Assembly: GCA_016178625.1 (NCBI GenBank)
Contig: JACOSX010000158.1
Location: 1-42,382 of the forward strand
Direction of reading: 5' to 3'
Length of the DNA stretch: 42,382 nucleotides
Source: Ignavibacteria bacterium
GTDB taxonomy: Bacteria; Bacteroidota; Ignavibacteria; UBA10030; SZUA-254
The stretch's first letter is position 1. Each line of letters begins with the position of its first letter. Below, one piece after another: positions 6,347 to 14,606 of the stretch. Both the position numbers and the translations under genes were made by a program. The notes beneath the pieces were generated by a model. The model did not search any database. It was given only the letters and a program-made list of their open reading frames with translations, and was not told where the DNA came from.

Positions 6347-8863
6347 TTACCTGACGAGTACCATCTTTCTCGATTGCACGGATTCGGGAGTTCGTAACGT
6401 GTAGATGTACACACCGCTTGCGAGATCTGCAGCATTCCATTCGATTGATTTCCGCCCCGCAGTCTCATTCGCATCGACGAGTGTAGAAATTTTATTCCCC
6501 AAGACATCGTACACCGTCAGAGTTACTTTAGATGCTTTTGAAAGTTCGTATCGAATCGTTGTCGTCGGGTTGAACGGATTCGGATAATTTTGAAAAAGTT
6601 CGAACCGTTCAGGCACCGATGCAGATGGTCCGACCTCGACACCTGTTACAGGAGAGAGGAGCTTTCTTTGGTACACACCGTTCCCATGAGTCGCGGCTCT
6701 CAGCATGCGGTTCGACGGAGAGATAACGAGGTCAGCGATGAGTACGGCTTCAGGAAGTCCATCATCATACGGTGTCCACGTCGCTCCGGTGTTTGTTGAA
6801 ACATAGACTCCGATATCGTTCCCGAGATACACGATATCCGAATTGAGGGGATCGACAACGACTGCCGTCGTATGAACATCGGGAAGAGTTCCAGTGATAT
6901 CCGACCAATGAATTCCCGCATCGATCGATTTGAAGAGATGACCGGCACCGTAACCGCCGAAGGCGACGTACACGGTTTGCGAATTGTGTGGATCAACCGC
7001 GATGTCCATAGGATAGCGGTTGGGAAGCGTGTCGGTAATATCTTGCCAATTACTTCCGCCGGTTGTTGTCCGGAAAATGTGTGCTCGATTGAACAGCGGC
7101 ACGGTGCCGATGTACACAGTGTCGGAATGTGTTGGAGAGATTGCCATCGAAAGAGCTGGGTTACCATCAAGAGCATTGCCATTGTTCGTTTTGTTCCATG
7201 TCGATCCAGCGTCGGTTGTTTTGAAGATGGCGTCCTTGCCAACGTAGGCAACCAGGTGCTCGGATGTGCAATGGACAACAGGTGAATTCCAACATCCGAA
7301 GCCCGATAGTCCCGTAATGGACCATCGCCCTCCGCGATCGGTGGTTCTGCCAACACCGCCGCCCTCGCGACCGACGGCATACATGAAATTATCATTCGAT
7401 TGGTCAATGGCTGTCCATCCTACCTCATCAATTCCGCCGCCTACCCATGACGTTGTACCTTGATACCTGAATCCAAAATGATCCTGAACATGTCCAAGCG
7501 CAAGGAGAGAGTCTGTTGCAGAATTCGAGAACCCGTTATAAAATTGCGTTGTCTGCAAGCCGTACCCTACGTCAAAATAGCTATCGCCGAAATCTTCGGA
7601 CCGCCAAACACCGCCATCATCAACAACATACAGAATGTCGGGATGTGATGGGTCGTGTGCGTAGTTATGATGATCAGACCAGGATCCGCTCGCGCCAAAG
7701 AAACTTGCACCCCCATCCGTCGACTTCTGAATACCGACTCCGCCACGAACAATGTTGTTGTAGTCCAATGGATGCACTGCGACGAAGTGCGAATACCATC
7801 CTTGCACTCCGGAGATTGACGTGCTGTTAACGAGGCTCCAGCTAAATCCGAAATCAGTCGTTCGATAAAGTCCGCCAACGCCGGTCGTGCTGTCGGCGAT
7901 GCTTGCATAGACGGTGCTTGGGTTCGAAGCGTACGGTTCGAGGAGCGTTTTCCCGGAATACTCTGGCAATCCGTTGAGAAGTTGGAACCAATCTGATCCT
8001 GCATTCAATGTTCCGTAGAGCCCCACACCGGGACTGCTGAAATTTCCGCATGAAGCGATCATGAGCGTCGTGTCCGCAGAATTAATGACGAGGTCTTCCC
8101 CCATGACTACGGGAAGAACAAGCGTCCATGACGTGCCTGCATCGTATGATCGGTAAATCCCCTCAGTTGTTGCAGCATAGATTGTGCTACGGTTCAAGGG
8201 ATTGATTCTGATTGCTTGAACACCGCGCTCCTGGTTCATTGACCAGTCCAGACTCTTTGTCCATGTGGATCCACCATTTGTTGTCTTCAAAATTCCGAGG
8301 CCGTAACTCCCGCGTGTTGTACGAATGGCAAGTCCGCCAAACGTTCCCTGATATCTGTACACTTCACCCGTCCCGATGTAGATCGTGTTAGTATCACTCG
8401 AATCGATTGCGATTGCAGCGACACCAAGAACAGGATACCCGGTCGGGATGCGCTGCCAGTCTCCAGCCAGCCCTCCAGTATATGACCGCCATAATCCTCC
8501 ACTTGCCGACCCGGCATACACGGTGTTGCCGTTTCGTGGATTCACGGCGACGCTGATCATTCTGCCGACAACATTCAGAGGACCCATCGTTTCCCATGCA
8601 GATGTAGACTGAACTGATAGTTCTCGATCTCTTTTCTGTTCTTGCATATGTCGGTAGGCTTTGAAGTACTTATCTCTCGGGATGTCATTGGCAGGATACG
8701 CGCGTGAGCGGGTCCAAAAATCCAGCGCTTGCATTGCACCCGAGTATGATTTCCCCTTTTCCATATCCAGCGTTAAATAACTAAATGGTGATGAATGAAT
8801 AATGATCCCACAGCTTATGTAAAAGGCAAAGACAGCAAGGAGAAACTGTAATAGAGGTTTCAT
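6347..8863 (-). CDS. Large secreted VPS10/BNR beta-propeller protein with T9SS type A sorting domain
   Basis: 838 residues from the ATG at 8863, which starts a good signal peptide (MKPLLQFLLAVFAFYISC); the frame is open 24 codons further but those are not signal-like. The body is many sortilin/BNR-type propeller repeats (KTTNGGSTW, KSTDGGASF, RTTDRGGRW, KTTDAGSTW, KSIDAGIHW, VSTNTGATW) separated by 'DPxNSxTVYxGT' strands. The last about 85 residues form a T9SS type A domain (FQNYPNPFNPTTTI ... GVYIYTL ... KMVLVR), which directs export and surface attachment or release. No enzyme motif is visible. The region upstream is A/T-rich with no obvious Shine-Dalgarno sequence. Confidence 0.9.
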   Translation of the reverse strand: MKPLLQFLLAVFAFYISCGIIIHSSPFSYLTLDMEKGKSYSGAMQALDFWTRSRAYPANDIPRDKYFKAYRHMQEQKRDRELSVQSTSAWETMGPLNVVGRMISVAVNPRNGNTVYAGSASGGLWRSYTGGLAGDWQRIPTGYPVLGVAAIAIDSSDTNTIYIGTGEVYRYQGTFGGLAIRTTRGSYGLGILKTTNGGSTWTKSLDWSMNQERGVQAIRINPLNRSTIYAATTEGIYRSYDAGTSWTLVLPVVMGEDLVINSADTTLMIASCGNFSSPGVGLYGTLNAGSDWFQLLNGLPEYSGKTLLEPYASNPSTVYASIADSTTGVGGLYRTTDFGFSWSLVNSTSISGVQGWYSHFVAVHPLDYNNIVRGGVGIQKSTDGGASFFGASGSWSDHHNYAHDPSHPDILYVVDDGGVWRSEDFGDSYFDVGYGLQTTQFYNGFSNSATDSLLALGHVQDHFGFRYQGTTSWVGGGIDEVGWTAIDQSNDNFMYAVGREGGGVGRTTDRGGRWSITGLSGFGCWNSPVVHCTSEHLVAYVGKDAIFKTTDAGSTWNKTNNGNALDGNPALSMAISPTHSDTVYIGTVPLFNRAHIFRTTTGGSNWQDITDTLPNRYPMDIAVDPHNSQTVYVAFGGYGAGHLFKSIDAGIHWSDITGTLPDVHTTAVVVDPLNSDIVYLGNDIGVYVSTNTGATWTPYDDGLPEAVLIADLVISPSNRMLRAATHGNGVYQRKLLSPVTGVEVGPSASVPERFELFQNYPNPFNPTTTIRYELSKASKVTLTVYDVLGNKISTLVDANETAGRKSIEWNAADLASGVYIYTLRTPESVQSRKMVLVR

Positions 8864-9008
8864 TTCGTAATCAATTGTAATATTGTAATAATGAAGAGTA
8901 TGGTGACGACTCAATACAATAAATATAAATCTCAAATCCGAAATCCGGAACCCGTGGTGATCACCAGCCCGACCGCCGTCAGGGAGGAATGGACAGGGAG
9001 TCGAATCA

Positions 9009-9089
9009 TCATTTTTCTTTCCGCTCGGGTTCTCGCTTTTCCAAAAACGCTTTCACTCCTTCATCTTGGACATAACTGGTACGAAGCAT
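9009..9089 (-). pseudogene. Remnant of a crotonase C-terminus
   Basis: A 26-codon frame reads MLRTSYVQ then DEGVKAFLEKREPERKEK and stop. The DEGVKAFLEKR block matches the C-terminal end of enoyl-CoA hydratase family proteins, including the two in this window (KEGMKAFTEKRKAEWKGK at 9965 and HEGVQAFVEKRE near 12800). Nothing of the rest of the fold is present, and a stop lies a few codons upstream of the Met. It is most simply a leftover from a duplicated or deleted crotonase gene, with the HTH gene now occupying the space upstream. Too short to be called functional. Confidence 0.55.
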
Positions 9090-9101
9090 GGGGGCAAGTA
9101 T

Positions 9102-9422
9102 TTACATTTGTCGCTGAAATTTCCTGAGTCCATGGCGGCTCGCGTAATGGTTTACCGCACTTTCTGTGCGATTGAGCGTTTGTGCAATCTCTTTGATCTT
9201 CATCGTATGGTAATGCTTCTTAAGAAATTTCTCTTCGCGTTGTGTCCACAATCGAATGCTTTTTAATCCCCACCTGTTGATGCGTGTGCGGATGGATGTT
9301 TCGGGACGTCCCATGCGTTGTGCAATCTTCGTCGCAGAAACACCGTTTTCGTACAACTGCTTTATTAGTGCACGTTCTTCTTGTAAGTACGGTGGTATTT
9401 TTTCTTTCGTCAGCTCGAGCAT
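9102..9422 (-). CDS. Myb/HTH-repeat protein, 3' part of a gene with a frame break
   Basis: 106 residues containing two HTH-type repeats: residues about 10-53 (EERALIKQLYENGVSATKIA...INRWGL) and 58-100 (WTQREEKFLKKHYHTMKIKE...ASRHGL). Both end in the 'R....GL' pattern, and the second has the leading Trp of Myb/SANT-like repeats. The same frame is open upstream of this ATG and reads ARSIARSLRRSIHSIHARAS, which completes a repeat begun in the other frame of the gene at 9410-9757. The ATG at 9422 is therefore probably not the real start. A DNA-binding role is inferred; the target is unknown. Confidence 0.6.
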   Translation of the reverse strand: MLELTKEKIPPYLQEERALIKQLYENGVSATKIAQRMGRPETSIRTRINRWGLKSIRLWTQREEKFLKKHYHTMKIKEIAQTLNRTESAVNHYASRHGLRKFQRQM

Positions 9423-9757
9423 ACTTGCCCGTGCGTGGATGGAATGAATCGAGCGTCGTAGGGAGCGAGCAATCGATCGTGCTGTTTTTTTTCAAAGTTT
9501 CTCTTAATGTATCGATCTTCATACGGTGACCAGTAGCGATGCACTTCAATGCACAGGCCAAGAAGGCGAGCTTTCCCCGCGACACCGGTTCGGGTACGTT
9601 GAATATGTTCGGCAACAAATTTTCTTCCCCTTTTTACGTAGTGTTTCTTCAGGAATGTTATTTCTTCTTTGGTCCATGTCCGTAGTGAGCGAGATGTATT
9701 TTCTCGTGCCGAAGTTAATTGTTGTAGTGAGCCATCTTCATTATTCGTTGTATTCAT
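9410..9757 (-). CDS. Myb/HTH-repeat protein, 5' part of a gene with a frame break at an A8 run
   Basis: 115 residues in the annotated frame. After a polar start, W28 opens a first repeat (WTKEEITFLKKHYVKRGRKF ... KARLLGL) and W76 opens a second (WSPYEDRYIKRNFEKK). At codons 89-91 the coding strand has GAA AAA AAA C, an eight-A run at 9485-9492. Downstream of it this frame loses resemblance to the repeat (HDRLLAPYDARF) and ends at a stop. Adding one base, or a -1 shift on A-AAA-AAA, leads into the frame of 9102-9422 and gives a 218-residue protein with four repeats. The cause could be mutation, sequencing error or programmed slippage. Confidence 0.6.
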   Translation of the reverse strand: MNTTNNEDGSLQQLTSARENTSRSLRTWTKEEITFLKKHYVKRGRKFVAEHIQRTRTGVAGKARLLGLCIEVHRYWSPYEDRYIKRNFEKKQHDRLLAPYDARFIPSTHGQVCSS

Positions 9758-9849
9758 CGATATATTCCTCTAATGAAATCTCCGGAAAGAATACCTAAGT
9801 AAAAAGCAATCTGACAATAAAAAATTGAGACTACTAAATTATTCTTTAG

Positions 9850-9941
9850 GTTGTCATGTTGATCGACCTACGGTCTCGTAGAGAGGCGAAACATCTCAAT
9901 TTACGAAGAATAAGACCCTTCACTTCGTTCAGGGTGACAAC
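9850..9941. repeat. 92-bp dispersed repeat (small palindromic/MITE-like element)
   Basis: The element is bounded by 7-bp inverted ends, GTTGTCA (9850-9856) and TGACAAC (9935-9941). It contains the phrases GCGAAACATCTC and CCCTTCACTTCGTTCAGGG. I recall near-identical 'GTCATGTTGA...GAAACATCTC...CAGGGTGACAA' elements scattered between genes in Ignavibacteria and related Bacteroidota. It sits between the HTH gene and the crotonase gene. No coding capacity. Only one copy is in this window, so its repeat nature rests on recognition. Confidence 0.6.
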
Positions 9942-9964
9942 ATGATGGGTTTTTCACATGCCTC

Positions 9965-10738
9965 TTACTTGCCTTTCCATTCTGCTTTCCGTTTTTCAGT
10001 GAATGCCTTCATGCCTTCTTTCTGATCATCGGAAGCAAAGAGGAGATAGAAGTTCCTTCGCTCGAATTCCAATCCACCCTCGATCGTCGTATCGAACGCC
10101 TTGAGTACTGCTTCCTTGGCAAGTCGCACAGCCACAGGAGGCTTCGAAGCGATCTCTTTTGCCAAGGCTTTGGCTTCTTCAAGAAAATACTCAATCGGCA
10201 CGACTTTATTCACGAGACCCCAGCGCACGGCTTCTTCTGCTGAAATCATTTTACCGGTGAGGACCATTTCCATCGCCTTGTATTTACCGACAGCGCGTGT
10301 GAGTCGCTGTGTTCCGCCCGCACCGGGCATGACGCCGATGTTAATTTCCGGCTGGCCAAATTTTGCTGTCTCTGAGGCGATGATGATGTCGCAGGTCATC
10401 GCGAGTTCACAACCGCCGCCGAGGGTGAACCCACTTACTGCTGCAATGAGCGGTTTCTTGATCTTGCGTATGCGATCCCACCGAGCGAACTGGTCACGAA
10501 TCAACATGTCTATCGCAGTCGCGTCCGCCATCTCTTTGATGTCGGCGCCCGCAGCAAAGGCTTTTTCGTTGCCTGTGAGAATGATTGCGCGGACCTCATC
10601 ATCCTTATCGAGTATTTCAAGCGCATCTACGAGTTCTTCCATCAGTTTTATGTTAAGGGCATTCAGAACATCAGGCCGGTTAAATTGAACTATAGCATAA
10701 CCATCTTGCTTCGTCACGAGGATGTTTGCGTATGGCAT
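9965..10738 (-). CDS. Enoyl-CoA hydratase (crotonase family)
   Basis: 257 residues, the usual length of a short-chain enoyl-CoA hydratase, which adds water to trans-2-enoyl-CoA in beta-oxidation. The oxyanion-hole segment is AFAAGADIKEM. The two catalytic glutamates of the hydratase are both present: in GGGCELAMTCD and in GQPEINIGVMPGAGGTQR. The C-terminus (GMKAFTEKRKAEWKGK) is typical. It lies about 50 bp downstream of the pentaheme cytochrome gene on the same strand and may be part of that transcription unit. Confident on family; the chain-length preference is unknown. Confidence 0.93.
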   Translation of the reverse strand: MPYANILVTKQDGYAIVQFNRPDVLNALNIKLMEELVDALEILDKDDEVRAIILTGNEKAFAAGADIKEMADATAIDMLIRDQFARWDRIRKIKKPLIAAVSGFTLGGGCELAMTCDIIIASETAKFGQPEINIGVMPGAGGTQRLTRAVGKYKAMEMVLTGKMISAEEAVRWGLVNKVVPIEYFLEEAKALAKEIASKPPVAVRLAKEAVLKAFDTTIEGGLEFERRNFYLLFASDDQKEGMKAFTEKRKAEWKGK

Positions 10739-10787
10739 GTCTAGATGAATGATAATGGTTGATTCACGTTTTCACTCTGTCAAGGAG

Positions 10788-12686
10788 TTAGCGGATAAGA
10801 AGCATCTTCTTCGTCTGATGAATATTTCTCGCTTGTATTGCATACAGATAAACTCCACTCGGGAGGTTGCTTGCATCAAATGATACTTCATAATGACCTG
10901 TTTGTTTCACGCTATTGACGAGGGTGTGAACTTCCTTCCCGACGAGATCGAAAATTTTCAGAGAAACGAACCCAACTCCTTGGACGTCATATGGTATCGT
11001 TGTCGTTGGGTTAAATGGGTTTGGGTAATTCTGAGACAGAATAACTTCGCGGGGAACCATGTTAGTGAACCGATCGTTATCGACCGACATTGGGTTGTTT
11101 ACCGGAACAGTGAGGCTGTTCATTGTAACAGGCTCAGATTTTCCTCTTGTGTCCCATGAATTGTAGAGCCCGGCACCCCATGAGTTCCAATCGTACGAGT
11201 TCCCCACATTCTGATCCCGCAGAAATTGTGCATACTCTTTGCTGATCGTTTGATAGAAGAGTGTTGCAGTTACCTGAACGGTTGAGACAGGGAGGGTGTA
11301 AGTCGTTTCATCCCAGTACTGGCTGTCAGCGTACGTGACACCTACAGGGTTTGCCAGACGTTGTTGGAATCCGGAATTCGTAAAGCCTCGTGGTGGAATT
11401 CGGTTGTCGAACAGAATGGTGTCGTTTAGAATGAAGTGAAGTGATGGACCAGCCGGTAGGCTATAGAGCCTGGCGATTGAATCTGTCATTCCATGGATCG
11501 CTTCATACACTTTGATCTGAGAGTCGTGACGAAGAACCGCTGAATCAGCATCGTACGTTCCGGATTGAAACACTGTGTCTCCAAAACTGTTTCGACCGAT
11601 TATAGCGATCCACATTCTCCGACCGTCGGGATAGCCGGTTGGAAGTTTATGTCCTGTGCGATTGGTGATGCGAACGCGCGCAATGACGCTATCACCTGAT
11701 CGATTGGCAGTGATCTCAAGGTCGGCTGCACGTTGAAGCGTAGCAATGGTTCGCTGCTTCCCGGCTGCAACTGAAGCGCTATCGACATCGGGCCAGAAGT
11801 CCTGGAGGATGTCAGGAACAAACGTGTTGCCGCCAGTGAGGTCGTGTTGAGCGAGATGAGTCCGAAGTGGCGCGGAAGTATAGATGCATGCATATCCCGT
11901 TGTTGACTTCATATGACAGGATTGACAAGTCCCCGAATCACCTTGCGTCGCATACCAGCTCATTAGCCATTCGCTGTAGGTTCGTTCGAGTGCACCATAT
12001 TCGTGTGGGGCTTGGTGAATTCGATCTTGTGCGTAGAAGGGATTGCTTACATCATGGCATATACCGCACATTTTGCCCGTCGACTGAAATTGTTCATATC
12101 GTGTTTGGTGTGGAGCGAGAACGCTATCGTATGGTCCCCGCTTAGGTGAAGCATATCGTTGAATAGCGTGCATGCCGTTGCCATAGCCCGGCACCAGATA
12201 ATTTGAAACCATTGCGATGGATGTATCGGGATTCAAGGGATCGCCGCTGCGATGACAGTAATCGCACTGCACGCCGTCGAAATCGGTCCCTTGAAGTGCC
12301 TGACCGGAGAAATCCTCAGAGTGTCCGGCGAGCCATCCCGTGGGGGAGTGGCAACGGATGCAATACTCACCCGATGTAGGGTGATATTTGTTTGCAACCG
12401 CCAGTGCTGCGTAGAAGATCGGATCGCGAGCCGAATGCGCCATCATGCTTCCTGCCCAATCTTTGAAGATGCCCACGGGGCGCTCGACAGAATTAGAATA
12501 GTGGCACTGCTTACAGACGCGCACATCATCGGCAGCTTCGACTGTGCCGACTTGGGTTCCCGGGAGGAAGACGAGAATGATTTTTTCTCGATTAATCCCG
12601 CCGATGCCTAGGATACAGACTACGAATGCCGCAATACCGAGTTTGAGCGAATGGGCTTTAATAGAACGGGCAAGGTTGTTTTTCAT
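10788..12686 (-). CDS. Secreted pentaheme c-type cytochrome with T9SS type A sorting domain
   Basis: About 632 residues from the ATG at 12686. Five CxxCH heme-binding motifs are visible: CKQCH, CIRCH, CDYCH, CGICH and CQSCH, all in the N-terminal half. A hydrophobic signal segment (LKLGIAAFVVCILGIGGI) precedes them. A beta-rich middle leads to a C-terminal T9SS sorting domain (SQNYPNPFNPTTTIPYDV ... GVYLYAI ... KKMLLIR). An exported or surface electron carrier is inferred. The start is uncertain: an in-frame GTG at 12728 overlaps the stop of the upstream crotonase (GTGA), and another ATG is at 12713. The electron partner is unknown. Confidence 0.88.
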   Translation of the reverse strand: MKNNLARSIKAHSLKLGIAAFVVCILGIGGINREKIILVFLPGTQVGTVEAADDVRVCKQCHYSNSVERPVGIFKDWAGSMMAHSARDPIFYAALAVANKYHPTSGEYCIRCHSPTGWLAGHSEDFSGQALQGTDFDGVQCDYCHRSGDPLNPDTSIAMVSNYLVPGYGNGMHAIQRYASPKRGPYDSVLAPHQTRYEQFQSTGKMCGICHDVSNPFYAQDRIHQAPHEYGALERTYSEWLMSWYATQGDSGTCQSCHMKSTTGYACIYTSAPLRTHLAQHDLTGGNTFVPDILQDFWPDVDSASVAAGKQRTIATLQRAADLEITANRSGDSVIARVRITNRTGHKLPTGYPDGRRMWIAIIGRNSFGDTVFQSGTYDADSAVLRHDSQIKVYEAIHGMTDSIARLYSLPAGPSLHFILNDTILFDNRIPPRGFTNSGFQQRLANPVGVTYADSQYWDETTYTLPVSTVQVTATLFYQTISKEYAQFLRDQNVGNSYDWNSWGAGLYNSWDTRGKSEPVTMNSLTVPVNNPMSVDNDRFTNMVPREVILSQNYPNPFNPTTTIPYDVQGVGFVSLKIFDLVGKEVHTLVNSVKQTGHYEVSFDASNLPSGVYLYAIQARNIHQTKKMLLIR

Positions 12687-12724
12687 ATCCTGAGTGGAAG
12701 GAAAATCATGCATTGACCATCTTT

Positions 12725-13609
12725 TCACTTCGACCGACGTTGACGCTTCGAGGGCGAACCAGCCCTGCCCGAAGTCTGATCACGTCGAAGCTTCTGATAG
12801 TCAATTTCGCGCTTCTCCACAAATGCTTGTACTCCTTCGTGGACTTCAGCAGAGTCCGTGTGGACAGTGAGCCAATCTTTGGCGTGACCAATAGTTAAAC
12901 CCCATGAAAGGTCTCGCCAGAAATTAAGTTGCTGTTTCGCGTAACGGGTGCACTCCGGGAGTTTGTCAATAAGCTTATCAGCCATCTCATTCACGGCTTG
13001 GTCGAGTTTCTTTCTGGGAACAACTCGATTGATCAAACCCCACTCGAGCGCTTGGTTTGCAGGGATGCTCTCACAGAGAAGGAGAATCTCACGCGCTCGG
13101 CGATCACCAACGATGAGCGGAAGCCATTGCGTTGCTCCTGCAGCAGGTACGCTTCCTCGGGCAACGCCGACGTGCTTGATAAACGTGTCCTCCGCAGCGA
13201 TAGCAAGATCGCAGGACATTTGCAACTCGTTCCCGCCGCCAACCGCCATTCCGTTGATTCGTGCAATCGTTGGTTTACCAATATTGCGGAGCCGTTCGAA
13301 GGTCTGAATAAACACTCCCATCCATTTATAGAAATCAGAAGGATGATCGCGGAAGTCTTCGTTCCACTCCTTCATGTCGGCGCCTGTGCAAAATGCCTTT
13401 GTTCCAGCTCCTGTGAGAATAATAACAGCCACTTCATCGTCCCAGCTTGCGTCGTTCAGCGCAATGTCTAGTTCGCGGAGCGTATTGAAGTTCAAAGCAT
13501 TATGAACCTCGGGTCGATTTATGGTGATTGTTGCACGCCAGTTTCCCTTATGATAGCGGATGCTTTTGAACTTAAAGGAAGACGCGCTTTTCGCGGAATA
13601 TTTGGTCAT
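12725..13609 (-). CDS. Crotonase-family protein lacking the second catalytic Glu
   Basis: 294 residues. CTGADMKEW is the oxyanion-hole region and GGGNELQMSCDLAIA carries the first catalytic Glu. The segment aligned with 'GQPE...PGAGGTQRL' reads KHVGVARGSVPAAGATQWL, so the second hydratase Glu is replaced by Gly. That argues against a plain enoyl-CoA hydratase and for another crotonase activity (isomerase, hydrolase or dienoyl-CoA chemistry). The C-terminal tail (about 20 residues, RRDQTSGRAGSPSKRQRRSK) is basic and unusual. The start ATG overlaps the stop of the EthD-like gene (ATGA), and its own stop overlaps a GTG of the cytochrome frame, indicating translational coupling. Confidence 0.85.
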   Translation of the reverse strand: MTKYSAKSASSFKFKSIRYHKGNWRATITINRPEVHNALNFNTLRELDIALNDASWDDEVAVIILTGAGTKAFCTGADMKEWNEDFRDHPSDFYKWMGVFIQTFERLRNIGKPTIARINGMAVGGGNELQMSCDLAIAAEDTFIKHVGVARGSVPAAGATQWLPLIVGDRRAREILLLCESIPANQALEWGLINRVVPRKKLDQAVNEMADKLIDKLPECTRYAKQQLNFWRDLSWGLTIGHAKDWLTVHTDSAEVHEGVQAFVEKREIDYQKLRRDQTSGRAGSPSKRQRRSK

Positions 13610-13908
13610 CCTTCAACCTCGCCGAAGAAGAGAGTGACGACGTCTGCAGCGAAACTCATCAAGTCTCTTGCTGCTGCTTTCCCTTCCGGAGATGCATTTC
13701 CTGCATTCATCATTTCCATTGAATCATAATACATCTCTGCCATGAGATGATATTTCGACTCTCCAATTGGTGCCCCGGTGATTTTTGTGATCTCAATGCG
13801 ACGAAGCCCTGGTGTTTTCTTGATAAGGGGAATGTGGATATCGTAATAGTGTTTATCGAACAATTCAGGGTCGGCAGGCTTGCGGTAGAGTGCGGTCAAT
13901 TTGATCAT
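13606..13908 (-). CDS. EthD-family dimeric alpha/beta-barrel protein
   Basis: 100 residues from the ATG at 13908 (MIKLTALYRKP, the usual opening of this family). The body includes DPELFDKHYYDIHIPLIKKTPG, with the Y-x-x-x-H-x-P pattern of EthD/stress-responsive dimeric alpha-beta barrels, and the family's later 'YHLMAEMYYDS' strand. Members occur near catabolic genes and many have no proven reaction. It heads the set that continues with the crotonase, with a four-base stop/start overlap, so a role in acyl or aromatic compound breakdown is plausible but inferred. Confidence 0.85.
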   Translation of the reverse strand: MIKLTALYRKPADPELFDKHYYDIHIPLIKKTPGLRRIEITKITGAPIGESKYHLMAEMYYDSMEMMNAGNASPEGKAAARDLMSFAADVVTLFFGEVEG

Positions 13909-13963
13909 GGTCAATGTCAATTAGTAGGTGATTGATGACTTGATTCAATATACCGAGCATGGC

Positions 13964-13999
13964 TTAAAGAATCAAGATACATTAAAGAATCGAGATACC
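13964..13999. repeat. Two-copy 18-bp tandem repeat in a divergent intergenic region
   Basis: TTAAAGAATCAAGATACA is followed at once by TTAAAGAATCGAGATACC, 16 of 18 positions identical. It lies between the divergent EthD-like gene and the Cys-rich secreted protein gene, where promoters for both should be. A regulator-binding site is possible; two copies alone are weak evidence. Confidence 0.4.
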
Positions 14000-14091
14000 T
14001 AGGTATGCTTGATAATGAACGAACAATTTTGTACTTTTTGTTCGATTCGAGAGCTAATCTCGGCCTCTTAAAATCAACCTTTGAAGATGCT

Positions 14092-14520
14092 ATGTCAGTC
14101 AAATTTCTGCTCGCCATTGTATTAGTCCTCGGAATTTGGATGGGGTCCAATGCAGCCGCTCAACAAACGAGGAGTACAAGAAAAGTCTCGTATAAAGACC
14201 TCAGCGCTCTTTCCCAAAAGCCGGGATCAGGTGTAACACGGTATATCAAAATAAAGGCGGCCGATATTCCCAGTAAGATCGTCGATGGCAAGAGGACCAT
14301 TTCCTATCTCGATATCCAAGCGTTTGCGAAACAGTCCGGGCAAATTTCTCCTGACAGATCCCAATGCAGCGGCACGAAGACAATCTGTTGTCCTTGTGAT
14401 AATGACATTCTATGTGTTGTCGAAATCCCCGACAATTGTACTACTACCTGCTCTGCTAATGTAATCGTAATTAGTTGTCCTACCTGCCCGAGTTATAACG
14501 TCAGTTGTGGGATACAGTAG
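14092..14520 (+). CDS. Small secreted Cys-rich protein of unknown function
   Basis: 142 residues from the ATG at 14092, which opens a clear signal peptide (MSVKFLLAIVLVLGIWMG ... AAAQQ); the open frame starts further upstream without a signal. The middle is polar, with the repeated theme 'KVSYKDLSAL' and 'TISYLDIQAF'. The last about 50 residues hold ten cysteines (CSGTKTICCPCDND, ILC, DNC, TTTC, ISCPTC, VSC), suggesting disulfides or a metal site after export. I do not recognise the family. The next gene is a membrane-anchored thioredoxin-like protein, which may act on these cysteines. A T-run hairpin follows the stop. Confidence 0.75.
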   Translation: MSVKFLLAIVLVLGIWMGSNAAAQQTRSTRKVSYKDLSALSQKPGSGVTRYIKIKAADIPSKIVDGKRTISYLDIQAFAKQSGQISPDRSQCSGTKTICCPCDNDILCVVEIPDNCTTTCSANVIVISCPTCPSYNVSCGIQ

Positions 14521-14577
14521 ACAACGGCTGATATTATACCTCAACTTTAACTAGATCCGCCTCCCGAGTAGAAAGCT

Positions 14578-14606
14578 GCTGCCAACGGGGGGCGGCTTCG
14601 TTTTTT
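14578..14606 (+). terminator. Probable intrinsic terminator
   Basis: GCTGCC (14578-14583) pairs with GGCGGC (14591-14596) with one T-G pair, around a seven-base loop, followed by TTCG and six T. It lies about 60 bp after the stop of the Cys-rich protein gene and would separate it from the TlpA-like gene. Confidence 0.5.
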
